Source: Neostapfia colusana (taxonomy: Eukaryota; Streptophyta; Magnoliopsida; Poales; Poaceae). Taken from it: a stretch of DNA of 64,000 bases. Below are positions 9,540 through 20,407 of the stretch, one piece after another; the first letter of the stretch is position 1; each line of letters starts with the position of its first letter. The DNA is taken from the NCBI GenBank assembly GCA_030760725.1, contig JASWHV010000005.1, positions 92,386,622 to 92,450,621 of the forward strand, read 5' to 3'. The notes under the pieces are model-generated. The model worked only from the letters and a program-made list of their open reading frames with translations. It was not told the DNA's origin and did no database searches. The translations under genes and the position numbers were made by a program.

Positions 9540-12348
9540 GCAAGCCCCGGTTTACATTTAATTACCTTTTACAAAGTTTTTCATTTGTATCACTTATGTC
9601 TAGGTTGAAATGTTTGCATTAGAGTTAACGTGTTTGAAACCCCACTTGCATTACTTTAAATCCTATGAAGGGTTGGGTAGTTTACAAACTCGACAAGTAG
9701 AGAATGCCATGCTAATGTTCTTAGGATCTCGGTAGAAGTCGAGTGGTTGGAATCTACTCGCGAGACAGGTATTTATTCACACGGTATGGAAAGAGGTAGA
9801 TAATGACTTAAGATTGTTAAACTGAGACCCAGCAGGGGGGATAGGATGCAGTGAGCGTAGGTCTCATGTGCGTAGCTCTGTTGGTGTTGATTGAGGACCG
9901 AGCCGTGTGCGGCCCTGCTGGACAAGTTTGAATACTACCGGATGCATACTGGCATATGGGAACCAGGAAACCGATGTAATTGGTTAACTTGGGTGCCGAG
10001 GCTTACCCAGCCATTTTATAGGAGTGGGTTGAGGGTAGAAAGGTGTTAATCTGCCTGTGGGCACAGACACGCTCCACGCGGGGACCTCCTGCCCGTTACG
10101 GATGTACCAGTTCGGCATTTGGGTTGCCTTTGAAAGGTTGTTGCATAAAACAGAGTAGGAAGGTGTGAAACACCACACTTCTGAAAGTGGATGTATGTGA
10201 CGTGTTGTCTAGGTGTCTCCTGATTGCAATCACCATCCCTCGTGGTTATTTAAGTACCGCTTGTTCACTGCGCTGTGACGTAGTAAGAAGTGAAAGAAAC
10301 CAAATGAATATGATGCATTGAACTCTTAATGTCTTGAAACCCTGTATGCTGTAGTTGTAGAGCTAATTAAGTTTATCTTCCACTTTGGGCATCACCACAT
10401 CGGAGGAAAGCGTTTCTTGTTTGATTGTGGACTTCTGATGTGAGGGCTGCCTAAGGCTCATTAAACTGCTGCTATAAAACTGAAAGTAAGGATTAACATG
10501 TAGGCGTGTCTTTATTGCAATGTCTACATCCCATATTACTAATCCCTGCATGTAGAGTTCAATGATTAGGGTTGTCGGTTAGCCTTGCTGAGCCATCGTG
10601 CTCATGGTTGCAATATTTCAGCTATGTGCAAGTGAGAATTATGAGGAAGGGTCCGAGGACGAGGCGATCTCCGGTTGTATGTTGCTAGTGTGTAGCGTCC
10701 CCGGGCTGGACGGCTGCACTTTTGCTTAGTTAGGATGAGAGAAGAGTTATAAAGAATACTTCCGCTGTATAATAAAGTTTTGTAAAAAAGACTTCCACTG
10801 TTTGATGTAAAATAAAAGTTTGTATGTTGTTCATATTCTTTTCTTGTGTGCTGTTGGGTGCCGCATCGCATGGCACAACCCTCTGTGATCCCGGAGTGGG
10901 TGAACAAAGGGGTGGTCCCCACAGTCGAGCTCCCATTTGCGGACGTTTTCGGCTCGGGTTAGGGTTAGCATCCTGTTCTACGACCTCTAGGGATGATGTA
11001 CAGCACCTTAGCTCGTCGGAAGAGGCAAGGGACACGCCGGAACGCGTTGAGGCCACGCCGCTGAGCCGCCCCACCGATGCCGACATGTTTCCGGTTGTTG
11101 TCATGAGGTGAGACCTTGCCCGGCTGCTAGGTCTCGATGTGAGGATGGTGTAGAGCGAAACCAGAGCCGATTTGGTTGACAAACGAGGGAGAACGGTGCA
11201 CGCCATGATCCGGCTTTCAGTGCGCGCGAGTGCCTGTCGGGAGGTTGAAGAAGAGCCTTACAGGAGGGGCCCACGTTTGAATTTTTTGTGGACAATTAAA
11301 TCCAGAAATTGACCAACCTTTGCAAGCCCATAACTTTGTGTAGAAAACTCCAAAAAGGGTGAAACCAATTTGGTTGGAATCCTCATAAAGAGTACTTCAC
11401 AGATGAACAAAGTGCTTGCTATGAAAATTCCCAGTATTTTCTGTGGAATTCATTTTAGTAAATCCTTTAGGGATTAATTCCAGAAAGAATTCTCTATGAA
11501 AAATTGCCAAATTTGGGCAGCAAATCCCTTTCATAGATCCTGAGCTCCAGTAAAAATCTTAGGATTTTGGAGCTGATTTAGAGGGCTTAATCAGTAGGTT
11601 ATATCAGGGTTAAATAAATTAGCTAAGAATCATAGAATTAAATTCCAGAAAAATGGTTCAAACTTCAAACCTCCATTACTTTCTGTAGGGATGTCCAAAA
11701 TTTTTTAAACAAATTTTTTTGAAGTCCTCTCAGTCATTACATTGCAGAAATGCAGAGAACTTGATCTAAAGATCTCTGGAATTTTCTCCAAAATTCATCA
11801 ATTTAAATCTTTGGGAATTAATTCCAGGAGATTCCTGTTATGGAATTTTCTCAAATTTGGCCATAAGATCCTTCATAATATTAGTGATATATTGTAAACA
11901 TTTGATCTTCATTGGAGTTCATTTGCCAGTCTAATTTATCTTCCCAAGTTCAGCCTTCATTTGAAAATTTCAAACCAAACAGAAACTTTTCCAGAATTAT
12001 TCACCAACTTCAAAAATTCATATCTCCCTGTAGGTAGCTCAAAAAATTGTGAAAAAATGTTAGAACCATAGAGACCTGCTCCAATTAGATCTTCCACTGT
12101 TAGCCATGTCAAAACTTCAGATTTTGGGATCAAAATTCAGACAAGCCTTGTACTTGTGGGAATTTTGGAGACCACAAGGTTCAATAAAATTTCTCCAAAT
12201 TTTGCTCAGATCATCCTTAGAGAGTCTAGTATCCACTGGAAAAATCCCAAAGCCAATTAAGGAACCTAAATAGCATTAGCTATGAGTAGAAGTGTAATTC
12301 TTATACTTCACTAGCAGTAGTACATATATTTTGCTACATTTCATATAG

Positions 12349-12426
12349 TGACCGAAGTTGAGGACACACCGGAGCCATTGGAGGTCCTCCCAACCGACGC
12401 TAACTTCTCTTTTGACTCGCAACCAG
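12349..12426 (+). other. Putative LTR-encoded internal exon, A2 5' copy
   Basis: AG acceptor (12347-12348), 78 bp, donor GCAAG (GC at 12427-12428). In phase 1 it reads an acidic peptide starting VTEVEDTPEP and ending DSQPG. The following intron would be 12427-13513 (1087 bp, GC-AG). The family C exon shows the same spacing of Val, Glu, Pro, Leu-Asp and Pro-Glu with largely different third codon positions. Confidence 0.45.
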
Positions 12427-13513
12427 GCAAGCCCCGGTTTGCATTTAATTACCTTTTGCAAAGTTTTCATTTGTATCACCTATGTCTAGGTTGAATGGGT
12501 GCATTAGAGTTAAGGTGTTTGAAACCCCACCTGCATGACTTTAAATCCTATGAGGGGTTGGGTAGTTTTACAAACTCGACGAGTAGAGAATGCCATGCTA
12601 ATGTTCTTAGGATACTTGTAGAAGTCGAGTAGCTGGAATCTACTCATGAGGTCAAATTTTATCACACGGGATGGAAAAGAGTAGAGAATGGCTTAACAAT
12701 GTGAAACTGAGACCCAGCTGGGGGGATAGGATGCAGTGAGCGGAGGTCTTACGTGCATAGCCCTGTTGGTGTCGATTGAGGACCGAGTCGTGTCCGGGCC
12801 TGATGGAAAAGTTTCGAACAGTACCAGATGGCATACTGGCATAAGCAGAAAACCGATGTCATTGGTTAACGTGTGTGCCGAGGCTTACCCAACCGTTTTA
12901 TAGGAGTGGGTTGAGGGTAGCAAGGTGTAAATTTTACGGTGGGCACAGTCATGCTCCACGCGGGGACCTCCTGCCCGTTACAGATGGACCAGTTTGGCAT
13001 TTGGGTTTCCTTTGAAATGTTGTTGCATACATCAGAGTAAGAAGAAGTGAAGCACCACACTTCTGAAAGTGGGTGTATGTGACGTGTTATACGGGTGTCT
13101 CCTAAATGCAATCACCGTCCCTCGCGGTTATTTGAGTACCGCTTGTTCATTGTTCTGTGACGTAGTAAGAAGTGAATGAAGTCAGATGAATATTATGCCG
13201 TATTGAACTCTTAATGTTTTGAAACCATGTCTACTGTAGATGTAGAGCTAATTATGTTTATCTTCCACTTTGGGCATCACCACATCAGAGGAAAGTGTTT
13301 CTTGTTTGATTGTGGACTTCCGATGTGAGGGCTGCCTAAGGCACATTAAACTGTTGCTATAAAACTGAAAGTAAGGATTAACATGTAGGCGTGTCTTTGT
13401 TGCGATGCCTTTTCCTATATTACACATCCCTGCATGTAGAGTTCAATGATTAGAGTTGTCGGTTAAGCCTTGCTGAGCAATCGTGCTCGTTGCAATATTT
13501 GAGCTGTGTGCAG

Positions 13514-13620
13514 GTGAGTGTTATGAGGAAAGGTCCGAGAACGAGGCGATGCCCCCGTCGGGGTACACAGTGGAGCTGGAGCCCTGCACGCCGCCGCGAC
13601 CTTCGTTTGAGTGCTGCTAG
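13514..13620 (+). other. Putative LTR-encoded terminal exon, A2 5' copy
   Basis: Follows acceptor CAG (13511-13513). Joined in phase 1 to the 12349-12426 exon, the frame stays open through a Glu-rich stretch and LEPCTPP to TAG at 13618-13620. In A1 the stop comes six codons earlier (CGA here, TGA there). Confidence 0.45.
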
Positions 13621-13851
13621 GGTGTAGCATTCCCGGGCTGGATGGTTACACTTTTTGCTTAGTTAGTAAGAGAGTGGAGATATGTATAACAATTCCGCTG
13701 TATATTAAGTTTGTAAAAGACTTCCACTGTTTTATGTCAAATAAAAGTTGTATGTTGTTCTTAATCTTTTCTTGTGTGCGGTTGTGTGCCGCATCGCACA
13801 GCACCACCCTCTGCAATCCTGGAGTGGGTGAACCACGGGGTGGTCCCCACA

Positions 13852-13866
13852 GTCGTTGCCGCATTG
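13852..13866 (+). promoter_or_regulatory. A2 primer-binding site, mostly deleted
   Basis: The LTR terminus is followed by GTCGTTGCCGCATTGGG. In A1 the same place reads spacer, TGGTATCAGAGCC, then GCATTGGG. About ten bases of the primer site are gone, so this copy could not prime minus-strand synthesis. Confidence 0.65.
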
Positions 13867-15816
13867 GGAATAGCACGCTCAAAAAGACCCTATTTTGAAA
13901 ACTTAGAAGTAGTCGAGTGAGAATTAGTCACTATGCCCTCATAAGGTCTATGATAGTAGTAGATATTATGGTGGAAAAGGTAACTTATGTGTTATACATT
14001 CTGTAACTACGCTCCGATGACAAGTAAGAGGTAAGGTACGACACCGCAGGCGGATCAATTGCGTTAAGATCACCATACGAGCAATGGTATGGAGCGGTTT
14101 ACTGTGGCTTGGCACGGTAGTGAATATGAGTCTCTGAACCTTCTCATGGTTCTGAGAGCATATGAAAATGCTGATCTCCAGCATGCTTTAGGGAAAAGTG
14201 AGAATACCCCCATCGCGTGGTAAGCAACACGATAGTATGCAACTCTTGAACATTCAATGTTCAAAGGGTCATACGCAGTGCTCACCGTCGGCGTGCCTCA
14301 ATGGTCATGAGGCAGTAGGTGGTATCCGTTGGGTTGATAAAATTCCCAACCGTGACGACCCGTTCATGCTCTACTCAGTTTCCCCATCGTGTGGTGTGAA
14401 AACACGACCATGTACCTTGAGACGTGGCTTGACTCAAGGACGTTCCTTATAACAATGATACGGACCATATGTTTTTACTATGATATGGCCCTTGCTGAAA
14501 TGTCAAAACCTTTGTGTGAACCATTATTGTGTGATATTATACAGGTACATTAACAATGTTAGCGCAGGAAGTTTAGAAATCGTTTGTGAGTGGCGCCTTT
14601 AGTTCCACCATTTGACACGTATATGCCGGAATACCGGCTTAGGATTTTCTTTGGTGAGGAAACGTAGTGCCGAGATAAGTGTTAGTTGCATAAAAAGTAT
14701 ATTTTTAAAGAAAAGAGTCAAACTAGAGTTTAGGATTCCATTTAGGGGTTATTGAACTCCAATATTTAACTAAGAGTCAATTGGGAGTATAGATTCAATT
14801 TCAAAGACATAGGAACAACCTCCCCTGTTTTCGGCAGAAATTTTGCTGAGCTTAAACAGGGTATAACTTATGATTGGTTGAACCAAAGGGGGTGTTTGAT
14901 ACTATTATGGAAAGGTTTTGAAGTCCTCTACAATTTTTCTGTACAGATCCAGAAAAAATCTTCCTCCAAATGGATGAAAATCTCAGATGAGTATGCACTG
15001 TCCATAAACAGGGCAGACCAAAAATGCTCTCTGGAATTTTCGGCTTTTCGACCACAACATCCTATTGAAAAAATTCTAATGGTCAAGTGACATTGGAAAG
15101 TGTAGAAAATGTTCTACCACTTTGTAGTTCAGTGTTTTCCTAGATTGGGTCCAGAAATAGTTGGAATTTTGTGTACAAAACAGCGCCTTGTAAAGGAGGT
15201 GCTGTCAAAATTCCTGAGAAAATTCTGTCAACTTGTAAAAATCATAACTCATAAACTAGGAAGGGTATGGAGGCAAATAAATACAATATGGATTCCTTTT
15301 TGAGTCTACTACAATTTTGTTGTTGAACTCCAGTACAGGTTTTGCTTCCAAGGTGGCCAAAACAGTTGAATTCTTTCTACTGGTCTGCTGGACCAGAAGC
15401 TGGACAGAGAAGACCATGTTGAAGTTTTTCAACCAAAACACTTAGTTTCACATTTCAATATCCAGTGGCTGTTGTAAAACAGCGAGTTGGAGTCGAAAAT
15501 TTTATGCATTCAACATATCACTTCGAGCGAGGACATGTTTGGGTCCAGTACAATAGAGAGGAATTACGCATGCTAACGCACTTAACATCCCGTGGCGACC
15601 CACGATGGTCGAAATGAACTTTTAAACCATAAAGTTCATTACTTTGGAACTTGATCGTGTGACATGGTCCAGGAATGTATATGTTGTATAAATTTTATTC
15701 TTTATCCATATGTGTGAATGTTATGCGTATTATTTATTCCATTCTCGCACTACTATTGTATAGCCTGAATGAAGTAATCAAACATGTGCTGATCGTTTGA
15801 ATGGTATGAATGCAGA
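13867..15816 (+). other. A2 untranslated leader
   Basis: Homologous in inverted orientation to the A1 leader (5328-3382), at roughly 85-90% by eye. It contains one frame (about 14198-14452) open in both copies. Otherwise there are only AT-rich tracts, with no tRNA or other RNA gene seen. Confidence 0.65.
14198..14452 (+). other. Leader ORF shared with A1 (uncertain)
   Basis: 84 codons with no known domain. Its body (HDSMQLLN, GGIRWVDKIPNRDDPF, GVKTRPCTLRRGLTQGRS) is also open on the minus strand of A1 at 5043-4732, with a few amino-acid changes. The reading may be open only because the two copies are similar. No function can be given. Confidence 0.2.
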
Positions 15817-17010
15817 ATGGTGCGTACACGTTCAGCGCAAGAGGAGGAAGGTCGAAGTCAGGTTCGTGGTGATGAGTCTCCACCTCCGGAGCAAACCACG
15901 ACACAGCAACAACCACCTCCTCCACTGCCAGAACTTCCAAGAAATGTTGCAGAGGTTCTCGCCGCAGTACTCGGCTCACGCGACGGGCAAACCGAGTTGC
16001 TGCGGGTGCTGGTGCAGCAGAATGCGTCCCATCCAGGAGGACACCAAGACAATGGGCAATGCCAGCCCCAACAGAGTTCATATTCGGGCTTCTTGGCGAC
16101 CCATCCACCGGTCTTTAGCGGGACCAAAAAGCCTTTGGAGGTGGAAAACTTCATCCGCACTCTTGAGGCAAAGTTCGGTTTACTAGGAGCACCGAAAGCG
16201 CCGTACGCAGCACAACAGCTTCAAGGGGAAGCCGGTACATGGTGGGGAACTACATCGCCTCATTACCGGCTAGCCATGCCATCACATGGACGGAGTTCCG
16301 GAAGGTATTCCGTGCCTATCATATAGCTCCTGGTGTTATGGAAAGGAAGCTCCAGGAGTTTCTGGGGCTGAAACAAGGCGAGAGGAGTGCTCATGAGTAC
16401 TCTAGAGCATTTAACCGTCTGGTGCAATATGCGCCAGAATTTGCGGAAACGGAAGAGCAGAAGCGAATAACGTTCTTCCGGGGCCTGAATTCCAAAATGA
16501 AGGTCCATCTCTCCCAATGCAGCCACGGCACATTCAACGATCTTGTCAATGCCGCAATTTTACAAGAAAATACTCAGCACGAGCGCCGTTCTGATAAGAG
16601 GAAACGCAGCGTGCTGGCGAGCAGCAGTGGTGCGCCGCCACAAAGTTACCGTGAGGTGTATTGCTCACCATCCGGTCCGAGATGGCAGCCACCGGCGCAA
16701 CTGCCTCAGTTTCACGGTCGACAATTTAATGCTTCCGGCTTCCGACCGTCGTATCCACCAAAGCAACAGCAGCAGCAACGGATGGTCCCACGTGCGCCTC
16801 AGTTTCAACCGCGTGCACCGGGATTCCGTCCTCAATTCGGTGGGACCCCGACACCTTACACGTGCTTCATGTGTGGCCGTGTGGGGCATATTGCCAAGGA
16901 CTGCCCCGAGCAGCGACAGGGCAGGGGCGCAGCACCGTGTCAGGGTGCAAATCAGCCCCGCAATCAGCCCAAGAAACCAGTACAAAAAGCCGGCAACGTC
17001 CACCACTTAA
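15817..17010 (+). pseudogene. A2 gag, one frameshift
   Basis: The start MVRTRSAQEEEG is supported by the homologous start in A1. It is followed by a Pro/Gln-rich tract, then the Gag core (AAQQLQGEAGTWW, WTEFRKVFRAYHI, SRAFNRLVQYAPEF), a Gln/Arg-rich linker and the CCHC knuckle CFMCGRVGHIAKDC near 16862-16903. A one-base loss near 16241, just after the TWW block, moves the reading to the frame of 16239-17285. A short in-frame deletion relative to A1 follows KFGLL. Gag and protease are in one continuous frame downstream of the shift. Confidence 0.85.
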
Positions 17011-17537
17011 CCATCGAAGACGTGCTGGAAGGCGAACCCGTCCTAGCGGGTACGTTTTCTTTTTTAGATCATCCCGTAGTCACACTTTTTGACTCCAGTG
17101 CCACCCATAATTTCATAATTCAGTATTATGTTATTAAGTATCAATTGCCTATCATTACCACAAATAGTTCATACTTGATTTGCTCTCCGGGTGGGAAAAT
17201 AACAGCTGATAGGATGGTCTATAGAGCACCATTTCAATTGGGTGGGAATCTATATTCGACTTCTCTAATTATGTTAGAGAGTTAAAAACATGATGTCATT
17301 TTAGGAATGTCATGGCTACATCGGCATGGTGCTGTTCTTGACATAATTTCATGTGTGGTTTGGTTAAACTCTCCACTTCATGAATTACATGTTCTTATTC
17401 TTGACCGTTCGGTTCAAGAAGTTCCAGACATATATAACATGGAAGCCACAGAACTTGAGGATATCCGTGTGGTCCGTGAATACCCGGATGTATTTTCGGA
17501 TGATCTCCCGGGCGTGCCACCCGAAAGGGATGTCTAG
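17011..17537 (+). pseudogene. A2 aspartic protease with altered active site
   Basis: Continuous with gag. The active-site block reads LFDSSATHNFI: the Gly of DSG is Ser. The flap-like SPGGKITADRM segment follows. A TAA (17284-17286) interrupts before ILGMSWL, and a TAG (17535-17537) interrupts the linker before RT. DSG is nearly invariant in retropepsins, so the enzyme is probably inactive even without the stops. Confidence 0.8.
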
Positions 17538-18830
17538 TTCAAGATCAAACTTGTACCCGGAACAACACCGATATCACGGAGACCGTACAAGATGGCTCCG
17601 AATGAGCTAGCTAAATTTAAGGAGCAGCTCAATGATCTGATGAATAAAGGTTTCATTCACCCGAGTTCCTTGCCATGGGGATGCTCATTTCTGTTTGTGA
17701 AAAAGAAGGATGAAACCTTGAGGTTGTGTGTGGATTACCGACCTCTCAACGCCGTCACCATCAAGAATAAATATCCACTGCCCCGCATCGATATTCTGTT
17801 CGATCAACTTGTGGGTGCGAGTGTATTTTCAAAGATGGATCTTCGCTCAGGATATCATCAAATAAAGTTCCGAGCGGAGGATATTCCAAAGATGGCATTC
17901 TCGATGAGATATGTGTTGTATGAATATCTCGTCATGTCTTTTGGTCTCATCAACACCCCGGCACATTTCATGTATCTCATGAACTCAGTATTCATGCCGG
18001 AGTTGGACAAGTTCGTGCTGGTGTTTATTGACGACATCTTGGTTTATTCCAAGTCTGAAGAAGAACACACCGAACACATGCATATCATGCTCCAACGATT
18101 CCGAGACCATAAGCTTTATGCCAAGTTCAGCAAGTGCAAGTTTTGGATCAGCCAAGTGCCATTTCTTGGTCATATTATTTCTGTGGAAGGAATTGCAGTT
18201 GATCCAAGCAAAATCGAACAAGTGCTGAAATGGAAGTCCCCCACATCTGTCCATGAAGTCTGGAGTTTCCTCGGTTTAGTGGGATATTATCGGAAATTCA
18301 TCCCACACTTCTCCAAGCTTGCTAAGCCGATGACTGAATTGTTGAAGAAGGGGATCAAATATGTTTGGAGCTCAGCTTGTGAAGGAGCTTTCCAAGCATT
18401 GGTGAAGCATCTTATAACAGCACCGGTGTTAGCTCAACCGGATACGACCAAGCCCTTCGACGTATATTGTGATGTGTACGGTATCGGGCTTGGCTGTGTA
18501 TTGATGCAAGAAGGAAGAGTGGTCGCCTTTTGCTCACATAAACTTCGTAACCATGAGCAGCACTATCCGAGTCATGATCTTGAGCTCGCTGCTGTGGTGT
18601 TGGCATTGAAAATGTGGAGGCACTATTTACCTGAGAACTTAGTGCACCTCTACACCGACCACAAGAGTCTGAAATATATAATCACTCAAAAGGAGTTGAA
18701 TATGCGGCAACGAAGATGGCTAGAGCTCATCAAAGACTATGAGATTGAGATTCACTACCATCCTAGTAAGGCAAACGTGGTTGCTGACGCCTTAAGACGC
18801 AAATCTCATGTCAACAATCTGTCCATCACC
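17538..18830 (+). pseudogene. A2 reverse transcriptase and RNase H
   Basis: Open from about 17592. RT motifs in order: LCVDYRPLNAVTIKNKYPLP, FSKMDLRSGYHQIK (first catalytic Asp), SFGLINTPAHFMYLMN, and VFIDDILVYS (Asp pair). The connection FLGLVGYYRKFIP follows. RNase H shows VYCDVYGIGLG (Asp present, neighbouring residue changed), HDLELAAVV, YTDHKSLKY and ADALRRK. The frame runs without a break from RT into integrase until 19361. This is the longest intact reading in family A here (589 codons). Confidence 0.9.
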
Positions 18831-20305
18831 CCACTTGAAGCGGAGGAGCCGAGTCTATACTTGGTTCCATATGGGGCATTATATAATCTTGCTCTCGTCC
18901 CTACCATACGAGAGGAAATTATGGAAGCGCAGAAGGAAGACATGGGAATCTCGCACATTCAGGGAAGAATGAAGAATGGCGAAATGAAATTCTTCCGAAG
19001 GGATGAACATGGTACTCTATGGTTTAAAGACCGTATAATGGTACCCCGTGACATGAAGCTTCGGAAGAAAATCTTGGACGAAGCCCATTTGTCCAATTAT
19101 TCTATTCATCCAGGCAGCAACAAGATGAACCAGGATCTGAAAACCAGGTTTTGGTGGATGCGGATGAAAAGAGAAATTGCAAAGTACGTATCCGAATGTG
19201 ATACGTGTCGGCGTGTGAAAGCCGACCATATGCGTAAAGCCGGACAGCTGCAACCATTGAACATTCCGGCGTGGAAGTGGGAGGATATCAGCATGGACTT
19301 CATAGTCGGGTTACCTCTCACCTCCCACAACCATGACTCGATTTCGGTGATAGTCGATTGACTAACCAAGTCGGCTCATTTTATTCCCGTACATACGGGT
19401 TACGTGGCCAAGAAATATGCGGAGCTGTATATTGCCAGGATCTTGTGCTTGCACGGTGTTCCCCACACGATTATTTCAGATTGCGGTGCGCTGTTTGTCG
19501 CTCGGTTTTGGGAACAGCTGCACGCGTCATTGGGAACCAAACTGATCCGAAGCTCCGCGTATCACCCACAGAAGGATGGTCAAACTGAACGGGTGAATCA
19601 AGTGCTTGAAGACATGCTACACGCTTGTGCCATCCACCACGGTAAAAACTGGGACGATCATTTGCCATTGGCGGAGTTTTCCTATAATAATGGCTATCAA
19701 GCTAGCATCAAGATGGCGCTGTATGAAGCTCTCTATGGCAGGAAATGTCGCACACCACTCAACTGGTGTGAGTCCGGCGAGCGAGTGATATACGGCATTG
19801 AACTTGTCAATGCGGCTGAAGAACGAGTGCGAGTAATACAAACAAACCTTAAGGCTGCTCATTCTCGTCGGAAGAGCTATGCGGATAAAAGACGTCGTTC
19901 TCTCCACTTCGACATCGGGGACCATGTTTATATCATGTGTCTCCGATTAAGGGAGTTCATCATTTCGGAGTGAAGGGCAAACTTGCACCGAGATTCATCG
20001 GTCCATTCACCGTCATTGAAAAATGCGGACCCGTGGCCTATCGCTTGGAGTTACCGGCGCCGCTCTCTGGAATTCACAACGTATTCCACATATCTCAGCT
20101 GAGGAAATGCCTCAAATCCTCGGCTGAAATCCGCACCGAAGACATAGAAGTTCTTCAACCGGACCTCACCTACGCAGAGTATCCAATCTGGATTATCGAT
20201 GAAAAGATTCTCGCCACAAGAAACCGGACCTTATGGTTTTACAAGGTCTTGTGGAGTAACCATACCGCTGATAAGGCGACATGGGAAAGCGATGACTATC
20301 TATAA
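18831..20305 (+). pseudogene. A2 integrase with C-terminal chromodomain
   Basis: The HHCC zinc finger (EAH, SIHPG, CDTC) lies near 19080-19210. The first core Asp is in VIVD, followed directly by TGA at 19359-19361 (an Arg codon, CGA, in relatives). The core continues with IISDCGALF (second Asp) and DGQTERVNQ (Glu). A frameshift near 19935 separates the last part (19937-20305), which holds the GPF..I and HNVFHISQLRKCL segments and a chromodomain (W-x-N-H...ATWE). Chromodomains of this group target integration to H3K9-methylated chromatin. It ends 86 bp before the polypurine tract. Confidence 0.88.
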
Positions 20306-20390
20306 GCAAATTATCCGGAATTGCTATCATCATATACCCAGTAAAGTTTCCCCACATTGCTTTTCTATTGGAATCTCAGGACGAGATTCT

Positions 20391-20407
20391 TTTTAAGGGG
20401 GGAGGGA
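20391..20407 (+). promoter_or_regulatory. A2 polypurine tract
   Basis: TTTTAAGGGGGGAGGGA lies directly before the 3' LTR start TGTAAAATACCC. It primes plus-strand DNA synthesis in an intact element. Confidence 0.85.

Larger units (their letters stand above)
9256..10923 (+). mobile_element. A2 outer LTR, right part ending in CCCCACA
   Basis: Continues the LTR text of 1-237 after the A1 insertion. It aligns with 22935-24140 and 12150-13851 and ends with the family terminus CCCCACA at 10923. It contains an internal-exon copy (9462-9539, open). The terminal exon is degraded, with acceptor CAAG instead of CAG near 10640. The four bases after the terminus are GTCG, which in the next LTR is the spacer before the primer-binding site. 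Confidence 0.75.
10924..13851 (+). mobile_element. A2 proximal LTR, missing its first ~1.3 kb
   Basis: Begins at GTCGAGCTCCC, which corresponds to the LTR interior at 21716, and runs to CCCCACA at 13851. It lacks the U3/promoter part present at 20408-21715. It is joined directly to the terminus of another LTR at 10923, so the two LTR pieces are in tandem. It contains an intact copy of the putative spliced ORF (12349-12426 plus 13514-13620). Confidence 0.75.

Noticed and set aside
13600..14600. tRNA or other structured RNA gene in the leaders
   Set aside because: No cloverleaf with A and B boxes could be traced. The short inverted words seen are also in the LTR and are not paired in a gene-like order.
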